DNA of 64,000 bases from Aquidulcibacter sp. (GTDB lineage: Bacteria; Pseudomonadota; Alphaproteobacteria; Caulobacterales; Aquidulcibacteraceae): positions 230,484-294,483 of the forward strand of contig JAPZTJ010000009.1 of the NCBI GenBank assembly GCA_027532555.1. The letters are read 5' to 3'. Numbering within the stretch: position 1 is the stretch's first letter; every line of letters starts with the position of its first letter. Positions 38,945 through 46,677 of the stretch are shown here, one piece after another. The translations under genes were made by a program, and so were the position numbers. Below the pieces are notes generated by a model. It saw only the letters and a program-made list of their open reading frames with translations, was not told the DNA's origin and did no database searches.

Positions 38945-39355
38945 CTAACCTTTGGCTTGATCCCCGACAATCGATTCCGCCAAGCCGCCACTGACGTCGG
39001 CCAAGCGCTCATCATTTGTCCAAAGGGCCGTACAGCCATGGAATTGTGCGCACGCCAAATGTAATGCATCGGGCATTTTCAAATTTCCTTGCGCGCGTAT
39101 TTGCGCCGCTTGGCGAAAGACAGCTTCATTTAAATCAAGCACTACCACGCGTTTGAACAAGGCTTCATAGTCTTGCACGACAAAGCTATTCCCACTTTTG
39201 AGCGGGCCAACCAAACATTCGGCCATGACCAGGTGCGAGACCGCAAACTGCGCTTCTGCATGGCGCGCCAGTGCCTTGATAACATTGCCGTGAAACCGCG
39301 ATGCAGACTCAATGGCGTAGACGCAGATACAGCTATCGAGATAAATTAGTCCCAT
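38945..39355 (-). CDS. vapC: PIN-domain toxin, VapC family
   Basis: A 136-residue PIN-domain RNase. The metal-binding acidic residues are in LIYLDSCICVYAIE (Asp7), MAECLVGPL (Glu), KMPDALHLACAQ (Asp) and WTNDERLADV (Asp), all in canonical order. Toxins of this kind cleave tRNA or rRNA when the antitoxin is lost. The start overlaps the antitoxin gene by ten bases, the usual toxin-second order. The pair is next to a large palindromic repeat, a setting consistent with acquired DNA. Confidence 0.88.
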   Translation of the reverse strand: MGLIYLDSCICVYAIESASRFHGNVIKALARHAEAQFAVSHLVMAECLVGPLKSGNSFVVQDYEALFKRVVVLDLNEAVFRQAAQIRAQGNLKMPDALHLACAQFHGCTALWTNDERLADVSGGLAESIVGDQAKG

Positions 39356-39609
39356 GCATCACGATTTCGTTGGACTTGGGCCTCAATCTCCTCATCCTTC
39401 AGCATAAGCCCCCGCACAGGGCGCGCTTGTAACCAAGCTGACAGGGCCGCACCGCTCTTGACCGGAGCCGCTTCCGTATCCCCCACCTCAATGGGCGATA
39501 AACGCACAACAGGCTGCCCGCGATTGGCAATGATAACCTCTTCGCCCGCCTGAGCCGACTTCACGAGCTCAGACAATCGGTTCTTGGCTTCCAATATATT
39601 GACTTGCAC
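39346..39609 (-). CDS. vapB: Phd/YefM-family antitoxin
   Basis: An 87-residue antitoxin. The DNA-binding N-terminus MQVNILEAKNRLSELVKSAQAGEEVIIANRGQPVVRLSPIE is the Phd/YefM pattern. The C-terminal part (SAWLQARPVRGLMLKDEEIEAQVQRNRDAWD) should thread into the PIN toxin. It probably autoregulates the operon together with VapC. It is the first gene of the pair, with its promoter in the roughly 150 bases between 39610 and the repeat. Confidence 0.88.
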   Translation of the reverse strand: MQVNILEAKNRLSELVKSAQAGEEVIIANRGQPVVRLSPIEVGDTEAAPVKSGAALSAWLQARPVRGLMLKDEEIEAQVQRNRDAWD

Positions 39610-39812
39610 GATGGAGCGCTCCCAATCTGGCTAGGTTTATAGTATGATCTGGCTAGGTTGGGAAGGGCTTTGGTTAGGGGAACAGGAACTTGGTGTGTTC
39701 GATGTTGGATGCACCCTATTATTCTGCGCCTGTTACAAACCCCGCCAAGGCCGCTTTGGATCGGTTTTGGTGAACCCCGTGTTCACGCAAAACCTTGTCT
39801 CCATTGTCTTTT

Positions 39813-39870
39813 GCTCTTTCAAAGAGGTCAAGGGACGCTTCGCTTCTGCCCTTGACCTTTTTGAAAGAGC
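39813..39870. repeat. Central 22-bp hairpin of the palindromic element
   Basis: GCTCTTTCAAAGAGGTCAAG(GG) at 39813-39834 pairs with 39849-39870, one mismatch in 22, around a 14-base loop rich in CTTC. The GGTCAAGGG core appears again in inverted form at 39911-39919. Confidence 0.85.
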
Positions 39871-39969
39871 GGCGCGCTACTACACAAGCTGGGGGCCGCC
39901 AGTTCAGGCGGGTCAAGGGCAGAAGTGAAGCGCAGCGGAACGTCCCTTGAGGCGGCTGGGCTGGCATCT

Positions 39970-40020
39970 GACAATCGAGACAAGGTTTTGCGTGACCATA
40001 AAAGTCACCAAAATCGTTCC
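39970..40020. repeat. Right outer arm of the palindromic element
   Basis: Inverted partner of 39758-39808. The most conserved block is the 20-bp ACGCAAAACCTTGTCTC-like core (seen here as its complement, GAGACAAGGTTTTGCGT at 39978-39994). Differences between arms cluster in the hairpin loop. Confidence 0.8.
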
Positions 40021-40115
40021 AAGACCTCTTTTTTCCCTTCTCCCAATGCAGGCCTGTTTGCAGAACAAATCCCCCATCTATCCCACCCTTCAAAAGCGTC
40101 CGCCATAATTCAGCG

Positions 40116-40784
40116 ATGTCGTTTTCTCTCACCCCTTTTGCCTTTGCCCTGTCTCAAGCGTCGTACCTGCGCGACCGGGTGCTTGGGGCAAGCGAGTTAC
40201 TGGAGAGGCCGGGCTTTGTGAGAAAAGCCGTGGCGGCGCGCTTGCGCAAAGGGGTGCGGGCGTTGGAAGCTTTCTTGCGACGTTTCCTGATTTTGATGGC
40301 GCTGGATATTGAGCCTGATCTGGTTGCCGAGATACAGACTGAAAACTTGGCACGCGCCAAAGGGCGGAAAGTGCGCGCCACAAAGGCGTTTCTGCGGATT
40401 TTTCCCACGCCCAGCGGGGCTCACACATTTGACTTTAAGCAACGCCTTGGTGCGCCCCGCACGTCAGAAATACCCCCACATGCCGCCGCTTTGCCACCCG
40501 TAACAGTGCCCATTGGCCGTTGGTTGCGGCAGCTGGATTATCTTCAAACCATCATCAAGGACCCAGTTGCCAAAGCGCGGCGGTTGGCTTTCTCCTTGGC
40601 GCGGCGCCATCACGGCCTGCTGATGGCACCCGATCAACACTGCCGCGTGATGCGCGGCTGTGGCACAGAACCCAACTCCATTTTTGACGCTATGGCGTTT
40701 CAGATCCTGCAGAAAAGCCGATCAAGGCCACCACCTTTACCCCCGCCACGCCGCTGGCCAAAGCCCACGATCACACTCTTGTAA
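40116..40784 (+). CDS. Conserved-looking hypothetical protein
   Basis: A 222-residue, strongly basic protein I cannot assign. It has no membrane segment. The N-terminal half is helical with many Arg and Ala (GFVRKAVAARLRKGVRALEAFLRRFLILMALDIEPDLV). The middle has TFDFKQRLG and PIGRWLRQLDYLQTIIKDP, and the C-terminus is a Pro/Arg tail. A stretch such as AKARRLAFSLARRHHGLLMAPD looks like a real helix. The start ATG lies about 95 bases after the palindromic element. It is convergent with terC. Coding potential is judged from codon-like composition only. Confidence 0.6.
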   Translation: MSFSLTPFAFALSQASYLRDRVLGASELLERPGFVRKAVAARLRKGVRALEAFLRRFLILMALDIEPDLVAEIQTENLARAKGRKVRATKAFLRIFPTPSGAHTFDFKQRLGAPRTSEIPPHAAALPPVTVPIGRWLRQLDYLQTIIKDPVAKARRLAFSLARRHHGLLMAPDQHCRVMRGCGTEPNSIFDAMAFQILQKSRSRPPPLPPPRRWPKPTITLL

Positions 40785-40848
40785 CGATGCCCCCGCTCTG
40801 GCGATGCAGCGGGGTCGCGGTCGGCTGGGCGTCTATGACCTTCGCCCC

Positions 40849-41604
40849 CTAAATCCCCTCGCCATCCTGACCTTCGCGTTCATTCTTGCGTTTAACCGCA
40901 ATGTTGAGGGCTTCAACCATGACGGAAAAAGCAATGGCGGCGTAGAGATAGGTGCGTTCGATATGTTGACCAAAGCCGTCGGCGACCAAAACCATGCCGA
41001 CAATCAACAAGAAAGCGAGTGCGAGCATCTTTGTCGTCTCATATTTATCGATAAAGGCAGAGACGGTTTCGCTGGCAAACATCATCACGGCAATGGCGAT
41101 CACAACCGCTGTCACCATAATGGAGAGATTGTTGGACATGCCAATCGCGGTGACAATCGAATCAATCGCGAAGATGACGTCAATTACGGCAATTTGAGCG
41201 ACAACGACCATGAGCTTCGACGACCTTGTCTTTGGCCCGGCGTGATCTTCCACACTCTTAGAACGCACGATCTCATCGATTTCCAGTGTGGCTTTGTACA
41301 GAAGATAGCCGCCCCCAGCGATCAAGATCAGGTCGCGCGCCGAGAAATCATGCCCCAGCACGGCAAAAAGTGGCTTTGTTAAGCCAGCCAACCAAACCAG
41401 CATCGATAAGAGGATGATGCGAAGAATGAGGGCGAGTGCCAAACCCATCCGACGCGCCGAAGCCTGTTGTTCTTTGGGGAGTTTAGACGCGGCAATCGAG
41501 ATAAAGATGACATTGTCGATCCCGAGAACGATTTCCAACAGCGTTAATGTCGCCAGCGAGGCCCAACCATCCGCTGTTGCCATCCATGCAAACCAATCCG
41601 CCAC
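40849..41604 (-). CDS. TerC-family integral membrane protein
   Basis: A 251-residue protein with about seven transmembrane segments. ATLTLLEIVLGIDNVIFISI and, in the second half, VIDVIFAIDSIVTAIG are the two pseudo-symmetric TerC motifs, each with conserved acidic residues (E and D of EIVLGIDN; D of FAIDS). TerC-family proteins (Alx, MeeF/YkoY types) are linked to Mn export and metalation of exported proteins. It ends AVKRKNEREGQDGEGI. It is divergent from flbT, with a palindrome TCACAA-AA-TTGTGA in the gap at 41698-41711. Confidence 0.9.
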   Translation of the reverse strand: MADWFAWMATADGWASLATLTLLEIVLGIDNVIFISIAASKLPKEQQASARRMGLALALILRIILLSMLVWLAGLTKPLFAVLGHDFSARDLILIAGGGYLLYKATLEIDEIVRSKSVEDHAGPKTRSSKLMVVVAQIAVIDVIFAIDSIVTAIGMSNNLSIMVTAVVIAIAVMMFASETVSAFIDKYETTKMLALAFLLIVGMVLVADGFGQHIERTYLYAAIAFSVMVEALNIAVKRKNEREGQDGEGI

Positions 41605-41697
41605 TTCACTATCTCCCCGCGATGCAGAAGCACCACGCTTGCGTATCTTGGTTGCCTGCCCTGCTCGGGGCGGTCAAGCCAATGAGCGGCATCTAGC

Positions 41698-41711
41698 TCA
41701 CAAAATTGTGA
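41698..41711. promoter_or_regulatory. Palindrome in the terC/flbT divergent gap
   Basis: TCACAAAATTGTGA has perfect 6-bp arms around AA. It lies 94 bases before the terC start and 133 before the flbT start. It may be an operator; no regulator is named. Confidence 0.3.
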
Positions 41712-41843
41712 ACTACTGCAGGACCACAGCCTGTGAAGGCATTCGTTAACCACGTTTGTTTATCTGGATTGAGGAAATTGCGTTGTAGGATCGCGTCATT
41801 CCGACGTTATCCCCTCAGCGCCTAAGGCACGCAGGAGCTTGAA

Positions 41844-42296
41844 ATGCCGCTGAAATTATCCCTGAAGCCGAATGAGAAGATCGTGCTGAATGGTGCCGTT
41901 GTTCAAAACGGAGATCGTCGAACCACACTTTTGCTGCAAAACAAGGCGTCCGTCCTGCGTGAGAAAGATATCATGCAATTGGAAGAGGCTAACACGCCTG
42001 TCCGTCGCATCTATCTGCCGATCATGCTGATGTACTTGCAGGGCCAAGAGTCACCGGACCAATACAACGAGTTCGCGCTGCGCATGACCGAGTTCATGAG
42101 CGTGGTTCGCGTGCCTGCCATATTGGAAGAGTGTGTGAACGTTTCCCGTGAAGTGATGACGGGTGAATATTACAAGGCATTGTCCAGATGCCGGAAACTC
42201 ATGGATTATGAAGCCGAACGGCTGAGTATAGAAGGGACTGAGCATGTCGCTCTCAGCGTATCAGAAGGCGCAGCAACGAGTCGAAACGCCGCGTGA
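41844..42296 (+). CDS. flbT: Flagellar biosynthesis repressor FlbT
   Basis: A 150-residue FlbT. The protein binds the 5' leader of flagellin mRNA and limits its translation, tying flagellin synthesis to assembly. Recognisable segments are [33 protein letters not shown] and [29 protein letters not shown] precedes the ATG. The last 53 bases overlap the flaF frame. No other flagellar genes are in the window, so this pair is separated from the main clusters here. Confidence 0.95.
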   Translation: MPLKLSLKPNEKIVLNGAVVQNGDRRTTLLLQNKASVLREKDIMQLEEANTPVRRIYLPIMLMYLQGQESPDQYNEFALRMTEFMSVVRVPAILEECVNVSREVMTGEYYKALSRCRKLMDYEAERLSIEGTEHVALSVSEGAATSRNAA

Positions 42297-42636
42297 ACTT
42301 GAGTACCGGCTTTTCGGTCAAGTCACCCGCGCGCTGATCGATATCCAAGATCTGCCGCGTCATGAAATTGCCCGCCGGATGGACGCGCTGGATTGGAACC
42401 GGCGTGTCTGGTCGTTTATGGCCGCTGATTGCGCAAACCCAGACAATGCGCTGCCTGAGAATTTGCGGGCCTCGATCATCTCGCTCAGCCTATGGGTTAG
42501 CCGCTATTCCAGCGAAGTGATGCACAAGGGCGAGGATGTTGAGCCTTTGATCGACATCAATCGTTCCATCATGCAAGGCTTGGCGAGCCAAATTGAGCTT
42601 CAAAAAGAAGCGCTACAGGCTTCCGGGGCCGGCTGA
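42244..42636 (+). CDS. flaF: Flagellar biosynthesis regulator FlaF
   Basis: A 130-residue FlaF, the positive partner of FlbT needed for flagellin translation or secretion. It starts [32 protein letters not shown], with [32 protein letters not shown] following, the family's core. Its ATG lies inside flbT, 53 bases before the flbT stop, a longer overlap than the usual four bases and in a different frame. The two should be translated from one transcript. Confidence 0.94.
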   Translation: MSLSAYQKAQQRVETPRELEYRLFGQVTRALIDIQDLPRHEIARRMDALDWNRRVWSFMAADCANPDNALPENLRASIISLSLWVSRYSSEVMHKGEDVEPLIDINRSIMQGLASQIELQKEALQASGAG

Positions 42637-42656
42637 ACACCGATAGCCGCGTCCTA

Positions 42657-43232
42657 TCAGCGTTGATTGATGTGGAGCGCGGCTAAAGTCACCGAACGAA
42701 TCAAAAGGTCGCTAGAGCGTGACATGCGGGCGAGGCTGATGCCGCCCTCTAAGCTCGCTAACGCAAGGCAAGCTTTGTCATGGGCCGCTTCGGTACCACC
42801 CAAAGCAGTTTCAAACCGAGCCAGCCAACGCTTTTGAGCATCACAAATGGCTTGGGTCAGCGCGCTTTCGCCGGGACTGGCGGCTAAGAGTCCCAAGAGG
42901 GGTGTTTGGGTATAATCGCTCCGTTGCAGCCAACTCACACATTCATGCGCCAATTCCAACAAGACCGCGCCTGCGCGCTTGTTCTTAGCAAATTCGGAGG
43001 CGAGTCGGGCATCGACTTCGTCCGCAATAAAGCCGACAGCGGCAATCGCCAGTTCTTCTTTGCCACCTGGGAAGTGATGATAAAGCGAGCCCTTGGGCAG
43101 GTCTGCCGCTTCGAGAATGTCAGAGATGGCAACGCCATGGTACCCCTTAGCTTGAAACAGCGACAACGCTGCTGCAACCAGGCGCTCTTTCGAGCCCATC
43201 AGGGTGGGTGTTTCTAGGTCGTGATTTGTCAT
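42657..43232 (-). CDS. TetR-family repressor, LmrA/YxaF-like
   Basis: A 191-residue regulator. The helix-turn-helix is clear in RLVAAALSLFQAKGYHGVAISDILEAADLPKGSLYHHFPGGKEELA. The C-terminal domain (ECVSWLQRSDYTQTPLLGLLAAS, then HDKACLALASLEGGISLARMSRS) resembles the LmrA/YxaF group, whose members bind TAGAC-centred palindromes. It lies two bases after a thioesterase gene, and the palindrome CTAGACC-GGCT-GGTCTAG at 43700-43717 stands upstream of both, consistent with autoregulation. Confidence 0.9.
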   Translation of the reverse strand: MTNHDLETPTLMGSKERLVAAALSLFQAKGYHGVAISDILEAADLPKGSLYHHFPGGKEELAIAAVGFIADEVDARLASEFAKNKRAGAVLLELAHECVSWLQRSDYTQTPLLGLLAASPGESALTQAICDAQKRWLARFETALGGTEAAHDKACLALASLEGGISLARMSRSSDLLIRSVTLAALHINQR

Positions 43233-43234
43233 GA

Positions 43235-43681
43235 TTATTTTTCTGAAATGAGGACTTTAAAGGTGGCACTTGCCCGGGCAATGAGTGTGTCGTCTGCATA
43301 AATCAACGCATCGATAAGACCTGTTCTTCGTGAGGCTGTGACCACACGGGGCACAATAGAAATCCATTGGCCAATCTTGGCTATGTCAACATAGTCGACA
43401 TGAAGGGCGGTTGTTACAATGCCTGAAACAGCTTGCGCCTTTCCCTCCTTGGCTTCGTCGCCTTTCAGACGCGCCATGCCAAGTGATAGGCCCATCGCAT
43501 TATCCGCTAACGCAGCTATCACACCCCCATGTAACAGCCCTCGCCCGTTGCAATGGCACGTATCAAGAATAAAGCCTAATTCATAAACGCCTTGATCGGT
43601 TCGGGCATAAAGCGGCTGCCAAGGATCAGTAACAGGACTCTTGCGGGTGTGAGGGGTAAACCCTGAAGGAATATCTGACAT
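43235..43681 (-). CDS. Hotdog-fold thioesterase (PaaI-like)
   Basis: A 148-residue hotdog protein. CHCNGRGLLHGGVIAALADNAMGLSLGMAR contains the HGG-x-(x)-Asp catalytic region of PaaI/acyl-CoA thioesterases, and VTTALHVDYVDIAKIGQWISIVPRV the central strands. It probably hydrolyses a CoA thioester; substrate unknown. It forms a two-gene operon with the TetR gene two bases downstream and has the 18-bp palindrome 18 bases upstream of its start. Confidence 0.85.
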   Translation of the reverse strand: MSDIPSGFTPHTRKSPVTDPWQPLYARTDQGVYELGFILDTCHCNGRGLLHGGVIAALADNAMGLSLGMARLKGDEAKEGKAQAVSGIVTTALHVDYVDIAKIGQWISIVPRVVTASRRTGLIDALIYADDTLIARASATFKVLISEK

Positions 43682-43699
43682 AAGCGCTTGATAGAGAAA

Positions 43700-43717
43700 C
43701 TAGACCGGCTGGTCTAG
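43700..43717. promoter_or_regulatory. Palindromic operator candidate (site B) of the thioesterase-tetR operon
   Basis: CTAGACCGGCTGGTCTAG has eight of nine base pairs symmetric. It lies directly upstream of the operon start and matches site A (29187-29204) at 14 of 18 bases, with the GACC and GGTC half-sites identical. Confidence 0.75.
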
Positions 43718-43744
43718 AGCGGTGCTGGGTTGAACAGAACGCGC

Positions 43745-44332
43745 CTATTTAGCCTTTTTCTCTTTCTTCTTTTTCTTCTTCTTGTCTTTCTTCTTTTTGC
43801 TCGTCGCTTTGGTTTCATCAAGATCTACGGTCGGCATCGCCAAGCGCGTTAGAAGTTCGACGAACCCCGCCCGCTTGCTGGCAGGCAGACGGGCCAGCAC
43901 AGCGGCGTCTACGTCGGCAAGCTTTGGCATAGCCTCTTGATACATGGCACGGCCGGTCTCAGTCAGAGTCACTGAATTGGCCCGGCTGTCTGTTGTCGAC
44001 TTTGCTCGCTGGGTAAGCCCTTTGGCCTCCATCCGCGCAACCATTTCCGCCAAAGTCGATCGGTCAATGCCTGTGCGACCCACCAACTCGCTTTGCGAGA
44101 CGCCATCTTGTTCGGCTAAAACCGCTAAGACTGCAAATTGGCGCTGGGTCAGGCCATTGGCCCCCAGTGCAGCGGCGTGCAGATCGGCTGCAGCCTGCTG
44201 TGCCCGATGCAGCAAATGGCTGGGTGAGGCATTCAGCGCGAAAGATGTGGCGGCAGAGCTTTGCTGTGCCCTGGGTTCGCCTGACCCGGCAACTGGTTGC
44301 ACGGGCGACGCTTCTTGATCTTGAACACTCAT
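43745..44332 (-). CDS. MarR-family regulator with lysine-rich C-terminal tail
   Basis: A 195-residue regulator. The winged helix-turn-helix is in NGLTQRQFAVLAVLAEQDGVSQSELVGRTGIDRSTLAEMVARMEAKGLTQRAKSTTDSRANSVTLTETGRAMY, with the DSRAN wing turn conserved. After about residue 170 the protein runs into an almost pure lysine tail (KKKDKKKKKKKEKK), unusual for MarR and likely to add nonspecific nucleic-acid or membrane affinity. It is divergent from the Nudix gene across 127 bases; it may regulate that gene or itself. Ligand unknown. Confidence 0.9.
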   Translation of the reverse strand: MSVQDQEASPVQPVAGSGEPRAQQSSAATSFALNASPSHLLHRAQQAAADLHAAALGANGLTQRQFAVLAVLAEQDGVSQSELVGRTGIDRSTLAEMVARMEAKGLTQRAKSTTDSRANSVTLTETGRAMYQEAMPKLADVDAAVLARLPASKRAGFVELLTRLAMPTVDLDETKATSKKKKDKKKKKKKEKKAK

Positions 44333-44459
44333 CTCGCTACTCGCCTGCTTGCCCCAATAATGGGTTCATTTCACTCCGTCAGCGTCCTATCATTGATTTT
44401 TGACGGCTGCGCGACACCTCTTTAGCTATACATGATCCTTTCAAGGAATAAGTCGCCCG

Positions 44460-45011
44460 ATGCCAACCAATTTCTCGTTACAAATCCCGGCCGGAGAGGA
44501 TCGCATGCGGCAAGTCTGCGATACGTGTGGCTTCATCAATTATGTGAACCCGAAGATTGTGGCCGGGGTTGTCGTTGATGATGGGCAAGGCCGCGTTCTT
44601 TTGTGTCGGCGGGCTATTGAGCCGCGCTATGGCTTCTGGACGGTACCAGCAGGCTTCATGGAGGAGCGGGAAACCACGGCCCAGGGCGCAGCTCGGGAGG
44701 TTTGGGAGGAGGCCCGCGCCAAGGTCTCCATCAACGCGCTTCTTGGCATTTATGAGGTGCCGCGCATTAGCCAGGTCCATTTCATGTATCGCGGCACGCT
44801 CAGCGAGGACGGCTTTGAGGCTGGACCAGAAAGCCTTGAAGTGGCGTGGTTTGCTTATGAAGATATCCCTTGGGACCAATTAGCTTTTCCAACGGGTGTT
44901 TGGGCTCTTAAGGATTGGGCGAAGGTCCAGGATCAAGCCGCCTTTGTCCCATTTTCAAACCCGCCTGGCAGTGAACATTTGACCCATCCGCGCGCGCCCG
45001 CGAGCGACTAA
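44460..45011 (+). CDS. Nudix hydrolase
   Basis: A 183-residue Nudix protein. It keeps one CxxC of the zinc ribbon that precedes such domains (VCDTCGFINYVNPKIVAGVV), while the first cysteine pair is absent, so zinc binding is doubtful. The Nudix box is GFMEERETTAQGAAREVWEEA, with Ala where the consensus has Gly after EE; the catalytic REVWEE is intact. The family hydrolyses nucleoside diphosphate derivatives such as ADP-ribose or NADH; substrate unassigned. It is followed by the terminator serving hup on the other strand. Confidence 0.88.
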   Translation: MPTNFSLQIPAGEDRMRQVCDTCGFINYVNPKIVAGVVVDDGQGRVLLCRRAIEPRYGFWTVPAGFMEERETTAQGAAREVWEEARAKVSINALLGIYEVPRISQVHFMYRGTLSEDGFEAGPESLEVAWFAYEDIPWDQLAFPTGVWALKDWAKVQDQAAFVPFSNPPGSEHLTHPRAPASD

Positions 45012-45051
45012 ACGCCTTAGATTAGATCTTTAATAGCCCCAGAAAAAGAAA

Positions 45052-45102
45052 AGGCCCGAACCTGTCAGGCGGCCTAAAGGCAGCTCAAGACAGGTCGGGC
45101 CT
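45052..45102 (-). terminator. Intrinsic terminator of hup
   Basis: AGGCCCG and ACCTGTC (45052-45066, one bulged A) pair with GACAGGTCGGGCCT (45089-45102), 14 bp in all, over a 22-base loop. On the minus strand CTTTTCTTTTTCT follows. It lies 67 bases after the hup stop and 41 after the Nudix stop. Confidence 0.8.
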
Positions 45103-45168
45103 AATTGGACTTTTGGGTGGCAGGTTTAGGTCACTACGAACCGATTGACCGAACCCTGCCAAACCCGT

Positions 45169-45441
45169 TTAGTTCAATGCATCTTTCAACGCTTTGGAAG
45201 CTTGGAATTTTGCAACAGTTGCCGCTTTGATTTCGACAGTCTCGCCAGTCGAAGGGTTGCGGCCTTGGCGTGCATCGCGCTTCGAAACTTTAAACTTGCC
45301 GAGGGGGGCCAAAGTAACTTCTCCGCCAGCCTTCAGGCTCTTCACGATCGCTGCAGTCAGCGCGTCAATCGCAGTATTGGCTTTGTCTTTTGTGATGTCA
45401 GCAGCTTCTGCGACGGCGTCGATCAAATCTTTTTTGCTCAT
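45169..45441 (-). CDS. hup: DNA-binding protein HU
   Basis: A 90-residue histone-like protein. The ATG at 45441 has AGGAAA seven bases upstream and gives MSKKDLIDAVAEAADITKDKA; the longer open frame is spurious. The DNA-contacting arm is APLGKFKVSKRDARQGRNPSTGETVEI, containing the RNPxTGE signature, followed by KFQASKALKDALN. It bends and compacts DNA as a dimer. It is transcribed alone, after a 16-bp hairpin that ends the cobW gene. Confidence 0.96.
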   Translation of the reverse strand: MSKKDLIDAVAEAADITKDKANTAIDALTAAIVKSLKAGGEVTLAPLGKFKVSKRDARQGRNPSTGETVEIKAATVAKFQASKALKDALN

Positions 45442-45576
45442 TGTCGTTTCCTTAGTCATTGGCTGCAGCGCCCGAGGCGGATCGCTGCAGCGTTGCGCAC
45501 CCGTCCGTAACCCGAGAGATGCAATGGCCGCAAGCAATGGCGCTTCGGGTCCAAAGGTCAAGGCCATCTTGAGGTA

Positions 45577-45613
45577 CGAAACCCCAGATTCTGCTGAGAA
45601 TCATGGGGTTTCG
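45577..45613 (-). terminator. Long hairpin between the CobW-family gene and hup
   Basis: CGAAACCCCAGATTCT (45577-45592) pairs with AGAATC and TGGGGTTTCG (45597-45613) with one bulged A and a GCTG loop, a 16-bp stem. It begins 18 bases past the cobW-family stop on the minus strand. No T-run follows. Both arms hold a GANTC site (45587-45591 and 45598-45602), the CcrM methylation target. Confidence 0.6.
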
Positions 45614-45630
45614 CTGACAATTATCGGTGA

Positions 45631-46677
45631 TCAAGCCGCGCAAGCACGGAATCCCGCCTCAATTTCTGCCCGAACTAGTGGGTCGGCGAGGTTTCGTCCG
45701 ATCAACACGAATCGGCTTTCACGAACCGAATCAGCTGGCCACGGCCCCTGATAATCCCCCTCCAGCATCATATGAACACCATGGATGATGTAACGTCGCG
45801 GGTCATCGCCCATCTGAATGACGCCCTTGAGACGCAAGATGTCGAGGCCGCGACTGCCAACGAGCTCGGACAGCCAAGCATCAAACAATTCCTCCGACAA
45901 GGGTGCGCTCACGCGCATCGCAATCGAGTCAATCCCCTCATAATGGCTATGCGCGTGATCATGGTGGTCGTGCCCGTGATTATGTCCGTGATCGTGATCG
46001 TTGTGGTCATGATGGTGCGGTTTGGGCAGAAAGTGCGGATCAAGGTTCATCGCCCCGTCCAACGAAAAGGCTCCAAGATCGAGAATGGCGTCTAGGTCCA
46101 CGAGCGAGCGCGAAGTTGTCACCACCTTCGCCCCACGATTGAGCCGTTGGATGATTGCTTGGGCAGCTTCGAGTTGTTCAGGGCTGGCAGCATCAATTTT
46201 ATTCAGCACAATGACGTCAGCAAAGGCAATTTGCTCAACCGCTTCTTGGCTGTGTTCGATCTGACCAGCGATATGGACGGCGTCGACAACGCTCACCACG
46301 GCATCGAGATAGGCGCGGTTCTTGATCTCATCATCAGCAAAGAAGGTTTGGGCGACAGGGGCTGGGTCTGCAAGACCAGTTGTCTCAATGATCACCCCGT
46401 CAAAGGTCTGTCCCCGACGGAACAAGGCCCCGAGAATCCGGATGAGGTCACCACGCACCGAACAACAGACACAGCCGTTGTTAAGCTCGAAGATTTCTTC
46501 GTCCACGTCCACAATCAAGTCATGATCAATCCCGATTTCACCAAACTCGTTGACGATCACGGCATAACGCTTTCCGTGCGGCGCTGTCAGAATATGGTTC
46601 AAAAGAGTCGTCTTTCCGGCTCCTAAATATCCAGTCAGCACGGTTACAGGGACCTTGGCTGTCGAGTCACTTTGCAT
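45631..46677 (-). CDS. CobW/COG0523-family metallochaperone GTPase
   Basis: A 348-residue G3E-family GTPase. Walker A is GYLGAGKTT at about residues 16-24; the metal-binding GCVCC motif is at about 68-72; the GTP-specificity NKID is in [16 protein letters not shown] histidine/aspartate-rich loop (about 215-245, alternating H and D) should bind Zn or a related metal, and the CobW C-terminal domain ends the protein. COG0523 proteins deliver Zn or cobalt to client enzymes. No Zur-type box was recognised upstream. The cobalamin adenosyltransferase at 21 kb is too far away to decide between Zn and Co. Confidence 0.9.
   Translation of the reverse strand: MQSDSTAKVPVTVLTGYLGAGKTTLLNHILTAPHGKRYAVIVNEFGEIGIDHDLIVDVDEEIFELNNGCVCCSVRGDLIRILGALFRRGQTFDGVIIETTGLADPAPVAQTFFADDEIKNRAYLDAVVSVVDAVHIAGQIEHSQEAVEQIAFADVIVLNKIDAASPEQLEAAQAIIQRLNRGAKVVTTSRSLVDLDAILDLGAFSLDGAMNLDPHFLPKPHHHDHNDHDHGHNHGHDHHDHAHSHYEGIDSIAMRVSAPLSEELFDAWLSELVGSRGLDILRLKGVIQMGDDPRRYIIHGVHMMLEGDYQGPWPADSVRESRFVLIGRNLADPLVRAEIEAGFRACAA

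Larger units (their letters stand above)
39758..40020. repeat. Nested imperfect palindromic element, MITE-like
   Basis: A 263-base segment is built symmetrically. Outer arms of 51 bases each (39758-39808 and 39970-40020) are inverted copies with 41 of 51 matches. Inside the left arm lies a near-perfect 22-bp hairpin (39813-39834 with 39849-39870, 21 of 22). Inside the right arm a second hairpin (39911-39952) is an inverted copy of the first with an inserted octamer. The central spacer is about 40 bases. Each outer arm can also fold alone: left GTGAAC/GTTCAC, right GTGAC/GTCAC. No open frame with a transposase motif lies inside. This is consistent with a miniature inverted-repeat or palindromic intergenic element, not a gene. 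Confidence 0.85.

Noticed and set aside
39719..40132. 137-residue open frame on the minus strand across the palindromic element
   Set aside because: The translation repeats itself imperfectly because the DNA is an inverted repeat; no motif and no ribosome-binding site.
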